Of a stretch of DNA of 64,000 nt, positions 13,401-24,880 are shown one piece after another. The position numbers were made by a program, and so were the translations under genes. The stretch spans positions 415,001-479,000 of the forward strand of contig JACVTC010000071.1 of NCBI GenBank assembly GCA_016946835.1, read 5' to 3'. The stretch is from Neocallimastix lanati (nom. inval.) (taxonomy: Eukaryota; Neocallimastigomycota; Neocallimastigomycetes; Neocallimastigales; Neocallimastigaceae). The stretch's first letter is position 1. Each line of letters opens with the position of its first letter. The notes beneath the pieces were generated by a model. The model did not search any database and was not told where the DNA came from. It was given only the letters and a program-made list of their open reading frames with translations.

Positions 13401-14566
13401 TCTCTGGTGGTTGGCGTATGAGAATTTCTTTAGCTCGTGCTCTTTTCGTTAAACCAACTCTTTTACTTTTAGATGAACCAACTAATCACTTAGATTTAGG
13501 TGCTTGTGTATGGTTAGAAGAATATTTAAAGCAATACGAACACACTTTACTTATTATTTCTCACTCACAAGATTTCTTAAACGGTGTCTGTACTGATATT
13601 ATTCATATGCAAAGAGGTAAGCTTAATTACTACACTGGTGATTATGATACTTTTGTCAGAGCCCGTGCTGAAAAGGAAGCTGCTGCTCGTAAGAAGCAAA
13701 AGATTCAAGAGAAACAAAACAAACTTATGCAAGAAAAGATGCAAAAAGAAGGTACAAGAGCTATTAAACAATCTAAGGGTAAAGAAAAAATGCTTAAAGA
13801 AAGAAAAGAAAAGGCTGCCAAAGATATGGATGAAGTCATTAATGAAAAGCAATTCACATTCAAATTCAATGACTGTGGTCGTGGTCTTCCACCACCAGTA
13901 TTACAAGTTCGTGATGCTGATTTTGGTTACGATAAAGATCATATTCTTTTCAAAGATATTAACTTTGGTCTTGATTTAGATTCTCGTGTTACCATTGTTG
14001 GTCCAAATGGTGCTGGTAAGTCTACTCTTTTAAAGTTATTAGTTGGTCAAATTGAACCCTTAGCTGGTGAAGTTAAACGTAATCATCACTTACGTATTGC
14101 TCGTTTCCATCAACATTTAGTCGAACAATTAAATATGGAACAATCTCCAGTTGAATATATGATTACACAATTCCCTGAATACAAGGCTCAAGAAATGAGA
14201 CAAATTATTGGTCGTTTCGGTTTAACTGGTAAGAGTCAAGTTATTCCAATGAATCAACTTTCTGATGGTCAATGTCGTCGTGTCATTTTTGCTTGGTTAG
14301 CTATGCGTAATCCACATATTCTTTTCCTTGATGAACCTACTAACCACTTGGATATTGAAACTATTGATGCTTTAGCCGAAGCAATTGATAACTTTGATGG
14401 TGGTGTTGTATTAATTTCTCACGATTTCCGTTTAATTGATCAAGTTACTAAGGAAATTTGGGTTGTTGAAAATCAAAAGGTTACACCATGGGAAGGTGAT
14501 ATTCGTGACTATAAGGAATATCTTAGAAAACAATTTGAAGAAGCTGGTGGTATTGAACTTGTTTAA
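10415..14566 (+). CDS. ARB1: ARB1/ABCF2-like ABC-F ATPase with giant charged N-terminal repeat extension
   Basis: Single-exon gene of 1383 residues. The C-terminal 530 or so residues are a twin-cassette ABC-F ATPase, a soluble ribosome-associated class without membrane domains. Cassette 1 has Walker A GANGCGKST (residues about 883-891), signature FSGGW (996), Walker B DEPTNHLD (1020) and SHSQDFLNGVCT. Cassette 2 has GPNGAGKST (about 1196), signature LSDGQ (1282), DEPTNHLDIETIDALAEAI (1306) and SHDFRLI. ACVWLEEYL, HSQDFLNGVCT and RFHQHL resemble ARB1/ABCF2, which acts in ribosome biogenesis, more than GCN20 or ABCF1. The first 850 residues are unlike ARB1. They contain repeated AKGKKGKKGKKGKKNNFDDF modules separated by Glu/Gln/Pro linkers, then alternating poly-Lys (7-11 Lys) and Asp/Glu blocks. 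A charged N-terminal arm is known in ABCF1, but this one is far longer. The start is supported by AAAATGGCT and an AT-rich leader. The cassette region uses a GC-richer, biased codon set that suggests high expression. Confidence 0.93.
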   Translation: MARGKKNQKKNKDYGFNSDDDNKYDLKFDDDNFNSTSNTMATGFDLLALNDDDGDDEEEEVVIAPKKNNKKNKKNKKNNGFEDLIDEEEEEKQENEEEEEEEEIKPKGKKGKKGKKGKKGKNNFDDDDDIESSTKSDEVPVAKGKKGKKGKKGKKNNFDDDFDAEMESSAKLQENDVEEEVIPMAKGKKGKKGKKGKKNNFDDFDAEMEMISKLQEEEQQKEQPKEEPKEEPEEEPVPMAKGKKGKKGKKGKKNNFDDFDAEMEMISKLQEEEQQKEQQKEQPKEEPKEEPEEEPVPMAKGKKGKKGKKGKKNNFDDFDAEMEMISKLQEEEQQKEQQKEQPKEEPKEEPEEEPVPMAKGKKGKKVKKGKKNNFDDFDAEMEMISKLQEEQEQKEKEASESVDKNEETDLAEKMESLDISTENVSEDEGKKKKKSKKKKQDDEDNEDEANGDDDESEKKKKKKKKKKHDDVGDDVDDEDGEKKKKKKKKKHADDEDEDAEAEDNEDDDGEKKKKKKKKHDDEGDDVDDEDGEKKKKKKKKKKHADDEDEDAEAEDNEDDDGEKKKKKKKKKHDDEGDDVDDEDSEKKKKKKKKKKHADDEDEDAEAEDNEDDDGEKKKKKKKKKKHDDEGDDVDDEDSEKKKKKKKKKKHADDEDEDAEAEDNEDDDGEKKKKKKKKKKHDDEGDDVDDEDSEKKKKKKKKKHADDDDDDSTKITEDASESKEIETETPEVQTPEPEKEQEKTSGKKKKKDRRTGRKKNRVTVEATDILAAAISASEVSTPAEVESNANNDDKTKENIEKVTEKLEKLNVNDVPFDEIGELKTRATRSAIPKPDNLNVTGDYLSHINSKDILINNFSISAFGQQLVKDTTLSLVHGRRYGLLGANGCGKSTLLQVIARRDVYIPNTIDIYVLDREFDATDMTAIEAVVDIVKSERDNLEIEMEDILAEGNTEDPRLEVIMERLNELDVGFAERKAKDVLRGLGFSEEMLLMKTREFSGGWRMRISLARALFVKPTLLLLDEPTNHLDLGACVWLEEYLKQYEHTLLIISHSQDFLNGVCTDIIHMQRGKLNYYTGDYDTFVRARAEKEAAARKKQKIQEKQNKLMQEKMQKEGTRAIKQSKGKEKMLKERKEKAAKDMDEVINEKQFTFKFNDCGRGLPPPVLQVRDADFGYDKDHILFKDINFGLDLDSRVTIVGPNGAGKSTLLKLLVGQIEPLAGEVKRNHHLRIARFHQHLVEQLNMEQSPVEYMITQFPEYKAQEMRQIIGRFGLTGKSQVIPMNQLSDGQCRRVIFAWLAMRNPHILFLDEPTNHLDIETIDALAEAIDNFDGGVVLISHDFRLIDQVTKEIWVVENQKVTPWEGDIRDYKEYLRKQFEEAGGIELV
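10731..11570 (+). repeat. In-gene tandem repeats: GKKGKK/NNFDDFDAEMEMISKLQ modules
   Basis: Within the ABC-F gene, a module containing MAKGKKGKKGKKGKKNNF followed by DDFDAEMEMISKLQEE and a Glu/Gln/Lys/Pro linker is repeated. The ATGGCTAAAGG string begins at about 10964, 11129, 11306 and 11483, giving spacings of about 165, 177 and 177 bases. Earlier, more diverged copies begin near 10735 and 10842. The last two full units are nearly identical at the DNA level, pointing to recent unequal exchange or slippage. Confidence 0.85.
11700..12540 (+). repeat. In-gene tandem repeats: poly-Lys / acidic alternating units
   Basis: About four and a half units of roughly 165-170 bases each encode KKHDDEGDDVDDEDSE, a Lys run, HADDEDEDAEAEDNEDDDGE and another Lys run. 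CATGCAGATGATGAAGATGA begins at about 11884, 12042, 12200 and 12362. Lys runs vary from 7 to 11 residues between units and are encoded mainly by AAG rather than AAA. Confidence 0.85.
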
Positions 14567-15299
14567 GCATCAATATAAAATGATTAGTGAAAAGTTAAAA
14601 AAAATAATAATAACTATAATAATAACTATAATAATAATAATAAAATGATAAAAAAAAAAAAAAAAAAAAAAAAGTAATAATCATTGTAATTATATCAATA
14701 AATAAAATTTATATTATATTAATTAATAATTTTAAATTTAAGTTTTTAATTTTTTTTTTTTTTTTTTTATAAATAACATATATATAAAATTTAACTCCAT
14801 AAAAAAGTAAAAACAAAAAATAAAATAAAATAAAATAAAATAAAATTAATATTTATAAAAAAAAAAAAAAAAGATTGTATTAACTTTTTTTTTTTCTTTA
14901 CTTTTCATTCTTTAATTTACTAAATAAATAAAAAAGAAGGAATGAAAAAAAAAAATTAAAAATTGAATATTAAATATTTAAAAAAATTTATATATATATA
15001 TATATATTTTATTCCTTTCTTTTTTTTTTTTTTTTTTTACTCTCTTCTCAAAAATAAAATAAAATAAAATAAAATAAAATAAAAGAAGGAAAAAAAAAAA
15101 AAAATTTTAAAATTAAAAATTTTAAAAAATTTAAAAAATTTAAAAACTTCATTCATCCATCCATAAAAAATTTTAATTTTTTAAAATAGTTTTTTTTTTT
15201 TTTATCTTTTTTTTTTTAATTTTTATCTTTTTTTTTATTTTATATTTTATTTTTTTTTTTTTTATTTTTTATCTTTTTTTTTAATTTATTTATAAAGAC

Positions 15300-15343
<44 letters not shown>

Positions 15344-15627
15344 TATCTAATTATTATCTACAAATTTTTTTTTTTATTTTATATATATAATATATATTAT
15401 TTATTAATTTTTATTAATTTTTATTATTATTATTAAGTAATTTGGAATTTGTATGTTTAAAAACTTTATATTAAAATAAATATATATTATGATGAAGGGT
15501 TATTTTGAGTTAACTTTATATTATTAAATGTTTATTTATTTATTATTGTTTTATATTATGCTCTCTCTCTCTCTCTCTCTCTCATTTCTTTTTCGGTTTC
15601 CAATAAGAAAAGATGCTCTATAAAAAG

Positions 15628-15668
<41 letters not shown>

Positions 15669-16031
15669 ATCATGTATTATTATTATTAATTATCTCACTC
15701 AATCATATTCCTACTAATTGTCAACATTACTCATGGCATAGATTAAAGATGCAAGAACTTTGAATAAAAAAATTAAATGATATAAAAAAAAAAAAAAGTT
15801 TTATTGAGAAAAAGATGTCTTCAAACCCTCAAAAGCTAAACAGATAAATAAATAAATAAATAAATAAAAAAGCAATTATTTACAAGGAGAATAATTTTAG
15901 ATTTATTTCAAAAGTCAAAAAAAAACTTAAACATTTCAATATCCTAAGTATCAATTAGGATTTTTTTTTTTTCTGAATTTCTTGAATTTAGGTATAACTT
16001 TTTAATTTTAATATTAGTATTTCTCATTAAA

Positions 16032-16059
<28 letters not shown>
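14567..16059. other. Intergenic: homopolymer and simple-repeat rich
   Basis: This is the 3' flank of the ABC-F gene. It is dominated by A and T homopolymers (a roughly 40-base T run at 15303-15342 and a poly(A) run near 15630-15665), AAAAT pentamer arrays (about 14817-14845, 15053-15084) and a (CT)n tract at about 15562-15584. From about 15700 to 15760 a short frame (HIPTNCQHYSWHRLKMQEL) has non-random composition and could be an outlying relic of the repeat that follows. No intact gene is seen. Confidence 0.5.
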
Positions 16060-16063
<4 letters not shown>

Positions 16064-16368
16064 TAGTCTCAGAAGATTGCTCTAAATGTTGTCCATGTTG
16101 TGGTGTTTGTTAGTAGTACCTAGCTTTTCTCACTGGATCCTTTTGCCTGTAAAGAATTGGAAAATTACAGAAATAAATCTTTACCTTTTCTAGATGAACT
16201 TTTTTTTTTTTTTTTTTTTTTTTTGAAGTTTGCAATGATAATTGATCAAAAAAAAAAAAAAAAAAAAAATTCCTTGGATGTTTTTTTTAGATTCAGAAAA
16301 GGATTATGATAATAATAATATTTATTATTTTATATTGAGTGCTCTTCTTGGCGGCGTTTCAATAAATG

Positions 16369-16409
<41 letters not shown>

Positions 16410-16900
16410 TTTAAACTTAATGATGGGGAACAAAAACAATTAGTTGACAATATTTTTTAAATAAAGTTCAACCTCATCGACAGCTCCGTATTTTGTGTAT
16501 ATTGTGGGGATTGTGGAGTTTCTAACAAACAAACGTACTACCAATTAATTTGTCGATCTTTTGGATTGATAATGAAATGGTATTCTACTGAATCTATGGT
16601 TGCTAAAAAGCGTCGACGTCGAAATGATATAATAAGGCATGGATTTTCACCTACCAGTGAAAAATCTGATACAGATTCAGATTCTTTTGACAACACTAAT
16701 ACTGAAATTATTACTTTGCAATAATGGACGCGGTGTTATCATCGAAGAATGGGAAAAATTATAAACTATTACTTCTAATGCACTTTTATAATTATATAAA
16801 ATATAATATTTTATTTCATGTATTTTTATTTTTTTTCATTTCAATCATGAAATTTTATTATTATTATTATTATAAATTAAATAAAGTTATTCTCTAAGTC
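16060..16900 (+). pseudogene. Unrecognised dispersed repeat, copy 2, with Cys-rich ORF remnant
   Basis: This better-preserved copy aligns with 7381-7936 from about 16285 on. One frame reads LDSEKDYDNNNIYYFILSAL, is interrupted by a poly(A) insertion of about 40 bases, then reaches QLVDNIF and a TAA at 16458-16460. The same frame is then open from 16461 to a TAA at 16722-16724. That downstream 87-codon frame contains FCVYCGDCG (C-x2-C-x2-C), a later CRSFG and a basic run KKRRRRND, then a Ser/Asp-rich tail. A Cys cluster plus a basic patch suggests metal and nucleic-acid binding, but I recognise no family. Upstream, 16078-16112 reads CSKCCPCCGVC, and 16140-16200 reads DPFACKELENYRNKSLPF in another frame, so the parent gene probably began further left. 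No ATG-started complete gene remains. The shared stop could be an original boundary. Confidence 0.5.
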
Positions 16901-17660
16901 TATATATATATATATATATATATTTTTAATTAATATTATTAAATAACTATTTCAAAAGAAATAATAATATATTCTATTAAAAAAGAATTATAAAAAAAAA
17001 ATTTTTTTTTTTATAAAAAAATATTTTTATAATTGAATATTAATAAATTATATATATATATATAAAAAAAAAAAAGATATTTATTATTTATTTAATTATT
17101 ATTTATTTAATTATTAAAAAACAAGTCACATACAAAACACACCACATTACGAAATGAACTAGATTCATATATATTACTATATATTATATATTTTATATAT
17201 TTATAAATTTATAATTTTTTTTTTTTTTAGTCTTGTTTTTGTTTTGGTTTCCTCAACAAACGATTTTGTATGCTAATAACCAAAAAATAAAATAAAATAA
17301 AATAAGACAGAAAGAATGAAAAAAATTCAATTAAAAATTACTATCAAATGAAAGGAAAGGAAAAGAAAAGAATCAGCTAGAAGTTCTTTATCATCCTTAT
17401 CCTCAAAACAATTTATAATTTATTTTATGTACATACATATAAAGAGTGAAGTTAATTCCTAGACGATTTATAAAGAAAGAAGTAAAAACAAATAAAATAA
17501 AAAAAAAAAAATCATATGTATTTATTTTTATTAACTTATTTATTAAATCATAAAACAATATTTTTTACCTATTGGTAATTTTTTTTGTTTTTACTTTAAA
17601 AGTATAAATTTTTTCTTTTTTTTCTATTTTTTTTTTTTTAAAAAAAAATATTTCATTACA

Positions 17661-17850
17661 TTAATAAATAATAAATATAAATAATAAATAATAAATATAA
17701 ATAATAAATAATAAATAATAAATAATAAATATAGATAATAAATAATAAATATAAATAAATAATAATAAATAATAAATAATAATTAATAAATAATAAATAA
17801 TAAAAAAGACATAATAAATAATATATAATAAATAATTAATTATAAAGGAC
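17661..17850. repeat. AAATAAT/AAATATA microsatellite
   Basis: Imperfect array of ATAAATA and AATAATA words. Its minus strand is open only because the repeat lacks stop codons. It is not a gene. Confidence 0.8.
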
Positions 17851-18618
17851 ATAAAATACTTTTAAAAAGTTTTTAAATAATATCCATCAAAAAATAGTTG
17901 GTTATATTTACTGATTTGAAAATAATTAAAATATGTTTTATTTATTTGAATCAAAAAGACTTTACTTTTTAATAATACATAATTTAAAGATATTTATACA
18001 TATAAAATACATTTAATGGATCATACCAATTTTAATACATTAAATACATTTTTTCATTTGAATTATATAAAAGAGGCTTATAGAAAATATAAAATTTTTT
18101 AAAACTAAATTATTTGTATCATGAACCATATAAACAATATAATATTATTATATATCCAATTTATTTGTAATATTATTTTATTTAAAAATTTAAAATTATA
18201 AAAAAAAAATTTTAATAAAATAAATGTAATAAAATAAAAAATATTAATTAAAATGTAAATTAAAATATCATAAATTTATTTTAATCCTCCATAAAAAAAA
18301 GTTGAATGGATAAACCATAAAATGTAAAAATTTATACATGCTCATATTATTTTTTTATAATAAATTTTTGTTAATATATAAATAATAATCAAAAAAAAAA
18401 AAAAAAAAAAAAGATAATATAATTTTTTTTAATTATTATTTAATTAGTAGAATACAAATAAATAATAATATTTTTTTTTCTGAATAATGAATATATTATA
18501 TTTAAATTTATTATTAATTATATTTTTATTCTTTTTATAACTGTAACATTAATATTTAATAAAATCGGTTAAATTGTTTTAAATTTCTCTTCTTTATTTA
18601 AATATTTTTTTTTAAGTC

Positions 18619-18650
<32 letters not shown>

Positions 18651-19059
18651 TTAATTATTTATTTTTTTTTAATTTAAATTTTACTTTCATTTTCAATTTC
18701 AAAAAATTAGTTAAATTATTTTTTAAGTTTTTTTTTTTTTATTTACAGATTTATATGAATTAAAAATATAATAATGAACAATAAATAAATATTATAAATT
18801 CTTATAGGACACAGAATATTTATTATTTATTTAATAATAACTAAAAATATTAAACTATAGTTTATAAACATCTATTCTTTATAAAAAAAAAAAGTTTTCT
18901 TTCAAACAAAATACCATTAAAATTCATTTGATTAATTTTTATTATGCCTAAACCTTATTTATTTTATTTAATTACTTATTTATGTAATTATAATTAAATA
19001 TTAATTAAAACATCCAAAAACCTTTTTTTTTTTTTTTTTATTTAAATTAATACGTAGAA

Positions 19060-19065
19060 AGAGTT

Positions 19066-19097
<32 letters not shown>

Positions 19098-19099
19098 TA
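19060..19099 (+). repeat. (TTTC)n microsatellite
   Basis: About nine perfect TTTC units, one of the few tetranucleotide arrays here containing a C. Confidence 0.9.
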
Positions 19100-19927
19100 A
19101 CTTTGCATAAATTATTTTTTAAAAAAACAATTAATAAAACTATTTTATCAATTACACTTATTTATAAATAAATAAATAAGTATTAATTAAAAAATAAATG
19201 AATAAATAGATACTTATTAACTTTTTACCTTATTAAAAACAAAAAAAAAAAAAAAGTTACTATAAATATAAATATTTTTATATCTCTATTTTATTTATAT
19301 ATTACTTAATTTTATTTTTATATATATTCTATTATAATTCCATTATATAATTTCTATATTATTATTTTTTTAGAATATAAAATCAAAAAAGGAAACCATT
19401 TTAATTGAAAAAAAATAGATATATTTCAATAAAAATATTTAATAAATAAATAACAAATAATTGAATTATAAATAATTATCATAAAAATAATAAATAATAA
19501 ATATTTAATAATAATAAATAATAAAATATAAATAATAGATAAATAAATAAATAAATAAATAATAAATAATAAATAATTAAATAATTAATTAAATAATTAA
19601 ATAATAATAAATTAATAATTAAAAAAAAAAAAAAAAGAAATAGGAATTTTTAATTTATTTGTATTATATCATTGCATAAACATTTGATAAATTTGATAAA
19701 AAAGAAAAAAAGAATGAAAAAAAGTTTTTTATTTTATACATATTTCATTCAGTTTTTTTTATAAGTAGAACCAAAATTATTTAATTACTGTAATAAAGCA
19801 TATCGATTTTATATATAAAAATTGAATTTACTATTTATATTTTATTATAAAAGATAGATTTTATATGTTTATGCTTTAAAAAATAATAAGTTTATATAAA
19901 GAACTTAAATATTAAAATTTTAAAAAA

Positions 19928-20413
19928 ATATAAATATAAATATAAATATTAAATATAAATATAAATATAAATATAAATATAAATATAAATATAAATATAA
20001 AAATAAATATAAATATAAATATAAATATTAAATATAAATATAAATATTAAATATAAATATAAATATAAATATAAATATAAATATAAATATAAATATAAAA
20101 ATAAATATAAATATAAATATAAATATTAAATATAAATATAAATATTAAATATAAATATAAATATAAAATATAAATATAAAATATAAATATAAATATAAAA
20201 TATAAATATAAAATATAAATATAAATATAAATATAAATATAAATATAAATATAAATATAAATATAAATATAAATATAAAAATAAATATAAATATAAATAT
20301 AAATATTAAATATAAATATAAATATTAAATATAAATATAAATATAAATATAAATATAAAATATAAATATAAAATATAAATATAAATATAAATATAAAATA
20401 TAAATATAAAAAA
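19928..20413. repeat. ATAAAT hexamer satellite with higher-order period
   Basis: Almost 490 bases of ATAAAT hexamers, interrupted at intervals by ATTAAAT, ATAAAAATAAAT and ATAAAATATAAAT variants. The variants recur in the same order (about 19988-20040, 20100-20150, 20280-20330), so blocks of tens to hundreds of bases have been duplicated as units. No coding capacity. Confidence 0.9.
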
Positions 20414-22526
20414 ATATAAATTAAATGTTTGATATAATTGTATAATTATTTTTAAAATACTTTTTTTTCTTTTATGTATATATATACAGATATATCAATA
20501 TTGAACATAAAAAGTGATAATAAGTAACAGAAAAAAAAAAAAAAGGCTATAAAAATTAAATAGACAATATAATAAAAGAAAATAACAAATATATATCAAT
20601 ATATGAAAAACTTTATATTTTCTACGTTTCAACAAACATGCCATTGATTCATAGGTAATGATAAACCCTTTTTTTTTTATTATTATTATCGTTATTAATT
20701 AAGTTAGAATTAATTGAAATATTTTATTTTTTTTTATTTTACAAAAAATATATATATATGTATATATATATTTATTATATATTACATAAATAATTAAATT
20801 TATTAATATTTTTATAAATATGGTATAAAGCAATAAGTAATTTGAAAGTTGACTTATTTATTAAAGATATTTTTCAAAGTTTTTGGCATTTACAAAGATA
20901 CTTTATTTGTCTATCTTTTCTCAGCCTTTTATCACTATTATTATTATTACTTCTATTTTTTTTTTTTATTTGTTTCCTTATTTTTATTTTATTTTTTTTT
21001 ATTTTTTATTTTTTATTTTATTTTTTATTTTTAATTTATATTTTATAATAATATTAATATACGAATTTCGTTTAAATTTATTTAAAAAAAAAATACAATA
21101 AAATATAATTATGTTAAAATACCATGATGTTACTCAAGAATATCTCAATACATGTATAAATGAATGAAATAAATAATGGAATAATTATAAAATGATTTAA
21201 AAATTAATATAATATATTATTATTATAATTATGATGATGAAAATCTAAATAAAATATAAATAATATTAAATAATATATTTTAATTTATAAAAAAGATTGT
21301 AATTCATAATACATTTAAATCAATATTTTAATATATTTATATATTATTTATAAAATGATATATATTAAAAATTTTTATAGAACTTTAATCTTCAAACCTT
21401 ATTATTATTAAAAGAATTTTTCAAAAAAAGTTAACTATAAAAGGAAATTCTTTGGATATAATAAAGTCTAATCCAATTATAATGAATTGGTTTGCCACTG
21501 AAAAAACTTTTTCTTTTAATAATTATTATTGTTTATTCTTTTTTTTTTTCACCAATGATAATTCATTAATACATTAAATTACAAATATATAATCCTCATA
21601 TAATATTTTATATTTGGTATTTTTTTTTTAATCAAAGAGTTTTTTTTTTTAATATATTAAATAGGTCTTACATATGTAAACATTTTATGTGATACAACAA
21701 ATATTTGTTGTATTAATATATATTAATATACATTAAGATATAATCATAATATACTATTGCATTAAAAAATTTCTTTAAATAATTTTTATTTTTATTTTTT
21801 TTTAAATTTATTTTATTAAAAAAAAAACATTCTTTAATTATATAATATAAATAATTAATATTAAATATTAAATAGTTAACAATTAATATTAAATAATTGA
21901 ATAGGTAATAACAATTAATATTAAATAATTGAATAGGTAATAATTAACAATAACTAAAAAGTATCAACTAATGATATATCAAATAGTAAACTAAATTGTA
22001 AAATTTTAAATTACTTTAATTAAGTTGATATCTTTATTTATTTTTTATTTTTTTCCAATTACTTATTAATCATAAGTGGCTAATTAAAATAAAACAAATA
22101 AAACCATCAATGTTATTATAAAGTGATAGGCACAACTAAAAATATAAAAGTTTAAAATAATAAATTAGTATTTCTTTTATATTTAAATAGTAAATTTTTA
22201 TTATTTAAATTAAAAAATATTTAAATATAATAGAAATACAAACTTACTTATGAAAAAAGTTTAATATTATTAATTATGTTAATTATTAATTATTTTATTA
22301 TATTTTATTATTTTACTATTATTTTATTCTATAATTATAGAATAAGAAACGTAATAGTAAAGAATAGTAATAAAAGGGAAAAAATATGGAATAAATTATA
22401 AATTGCGTTAAAAGTTATTTGAACTTATTTATTTTTTTTTATTTTAAAATTTATTTTTTTTTTTTTTTACTTCCGGTTAAAATATCAAAGAAAGATTTAA
22501 ATAAAATATTTTATACAATATATTAC

Positions 22527-22585
22527 TTAGAATTTAAATACATTTTATACTAAATTAAGGAGTAAAAAATGTATTTAAATTCTAA
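22527..22585. repeat. Perfect 20-bp inverted repeat
   Basis: Arms TTAGAATTTAAATACATTTT (22527-22546) and its exact reverse complement (22566-22585) enclose a 19-base loop. It lies about 30 bases outside the left member of the inverted motif pair at 22618 and 22889. It could form a cruciform or RNA hairpin. No gene is adjacent. Confidence 0.85.
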
Positions 22586-22617
22586 TTTTTAAATAATAAT
22601 AATAAATTGAATCTAGT

Positions 22618-22906
22618 GCATTTCACAATGTGGCGTGCTTTTAATAATTAAATAAATAATTAAATAAAAAATAATTAAATAAAAAATAATTAAATAAAAA
22701 ATAATTAAATAAATAATATTTTTTTTTATATATAATTTATTAAAACTCAATTGTAAAAATAGTTTTTTGTAAAAAAAATAATTTTCTATTTCTATTTTTA
22801 ATATTTAATTGAAAAATGTATTATTATATATATATTTATTTATGATTGTATCTTAAAAATGAATGGCTTTATTTTAAATTTATTATAAGCCACATTGCGA
22901 AATGCA
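22618..22906. mobile_element. Putative MITE with MULE-like terminal inverted repeats
   Basis: TGCATTTCACAATGTGGC at 22618-22635 is the inverted match (17 of 18) of GCCACATTGCGAAATGCA at 22889-22906. The 289-base interval is non-coding and AT-rich, with an AATTAAATAAAA tandem block at about 22655-22710. The motif closely matches the ends of the MULE-type relic at 57570-59678, so this looks like a short non-autonomous derivative. No convincing flanking target duplication was seen, so the exact outer ends are uncertain. Confidence 0.55.
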
Positions 22907-24641
22907 TCATCCCCTAAAAATTATCGAATATCTAACCATTTCAATATTAATAATTTCATTAAATAATATTTTTAATTTAATATTTTTTTTTTAAACATTA
23001 ACTGATAATAAATTTTGGTTGATGAAAAAAAAATTTTTTTTTAAACCTTAGCCATATAATTTTTAATTAAAATTTAATATACTTCAATATATTTGAATTA
23101 TGCAAATTATATTAAATAAAGTTTATTAGTCTCATTAATGGTTGGTTTCTCTACTCAATTATTTTCATTTATATTATTTTATGTGGAATTAAATAACTAT
23201 ATAATAGATAGAATATACATTATAATATATTAAGAATAAGTTTAAATCAATAAACCTAATCTTATAAATATTTATTTATTTATTTATATATATATTCCTA
23301 GAGTAGGACAAGAGAATTAAATGAATAATTAGATTATTAATGTTGATTTATTACTGAATATGAATAATATATTAAACAATCAAAAAAATATAATCTAATA
23401 TATGTAATCTGATATAATAATAATATTACTTTGGGATAAACAAGAAATATATGATTATATTATGATTAGTATTAACAATAATATACAATAAGTATTAACA
23501 AAAACTAATAATAATATACAAGTCAATATAACTAATAAAACTATAAAAAAAAATAAAATAAAAATTTATATGATAAAAAATAATTAGTAATATAAATAAG
23601 AATAATATAAAGAATAGAATAAAACATAATATATAATTAATAATAAATAATAATAATTAAATAATAAGTAATAGGAAATAATAATAATAAATGATAATTT
23701 TTTTTTAAATTTTTAATTTATTTTTATTTTATAACCAATAAAAAATCAATAAATTAATTATTTAAATAAATTCTCATATATTTCAATTAATTGATAATAT
23801 ATTGGAATTGATTTTTATATAAATATCAAAAGATAATAATTTTTAAATTTTTTTTTTTTTTTTGCACTAAAAAAAAAATAAAATAATATAAAATTAAAAT
23901 TATAAAAATAATTAAAAAAGGAATAAAATATTTAGTATAATAAGAGATATATTCAACTCTTGTTATAATATTTATTCCCTTTTTATGTTTCATACTTATT
24001 TCATAATTATTGATCATTAATATTATATAGTGTAATATAGAAAAAAAGATTTGATATAGTATTGTTTAGTTAGATTTTAATATTATATTTTAAAAATTAG
24101 AATATAAAAGTATTTATTATTTCAAATATACCTGTCAAATCTACACAAATATAATTATAATATATATATATTTAATAAATAATTTAAACAGTATCTTTAA
24201 CTGCAAATATTAATTTATAAATGTAATTTATCAATAAAAAAATAAATAAAAAAAAAAAAAAAACAAAAAACAAAAAAACAAAAAATTAAAATTAAATTAA
24301 AAAAAAAAAAAGAAATATTTAATGTATATATACTTTTTGATTTATTATATAAATATTTTTTTTTTTTTTATTTTTTTTTTTTTTATTGATTAAATTATGT
24401 GTATTAAATTAAAAAATTAAATAAAATAATCAAAATTCTTTAAAGCATGCGCATTTTTGTAAAACCAAAATTTATATCTCGCAATTACAAACGTCATAAT
24501 TATTAAAAAAAAAAAAAAACTTTAAAAATAACAAATTTTATTTAGTAAAAACAAAAACAATTTATATTAAATTCATGAAACAAATATCATTTATAAATTA
24601 CAAAATTACATATAAAAATTAAAATTATAATTATCTTAGTA

Positions 24642-24673
<32 letters not shown>

Positions 24674-24880
24674 AGAAAAAATATTTTTGCCCAAAATTTA
24701 AGTCATACAAAATAAAATTATTATTTTAGAAGAAATAAAAATAATTAATTAAATATATATGCAAATAACAGACTAATAATATTAATAATATTATTTATTT
24801 TATAAAACAGAAAACAAAAACTATTTCATAATTTATATTGAATAAAATAACATTGAACCTTAATATTTATTACAGGACAG

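Larger units (their letters stand above)
16901..24880. other. Long gene-poor AT-rich region
   Basis: Nearly 8 kb with no gene that I can support. It contains several microsatellites and one long hexamer array (listed separately), numerous A/T homopolymers, and a pair of inverted transposon-terminus-like motifs at 22618-22906. A single copy of the same motif (CCACATTACGAAATG) occurs near 17145. Around 21420-21530 a short frame reads KLTIKGNSLDIIKSNPIIMN, possibly an old coding relic. Near 20638 an ATG is followed by a GTAATG donor-like string, but no credible second exon follows. Confidence 0.5.

Noticed and set aside
20638-20660. Possible micro-exon ATGCCATTGATTCATAG followed by GTAATG
   Set aside because: No downstream acceptor leads to a credible coding exon; the following 400 bases are TA-rich and then poly(T)-rich.
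20900-20950. String CTATCTTTTCTCAGCCTTTT resembling the 5' end of U2 snRNA
   Set aside because: Similarity ends after about 15 bases; no branch-site recognition sequence, Sm site or stem-loops follow, only poly(T).
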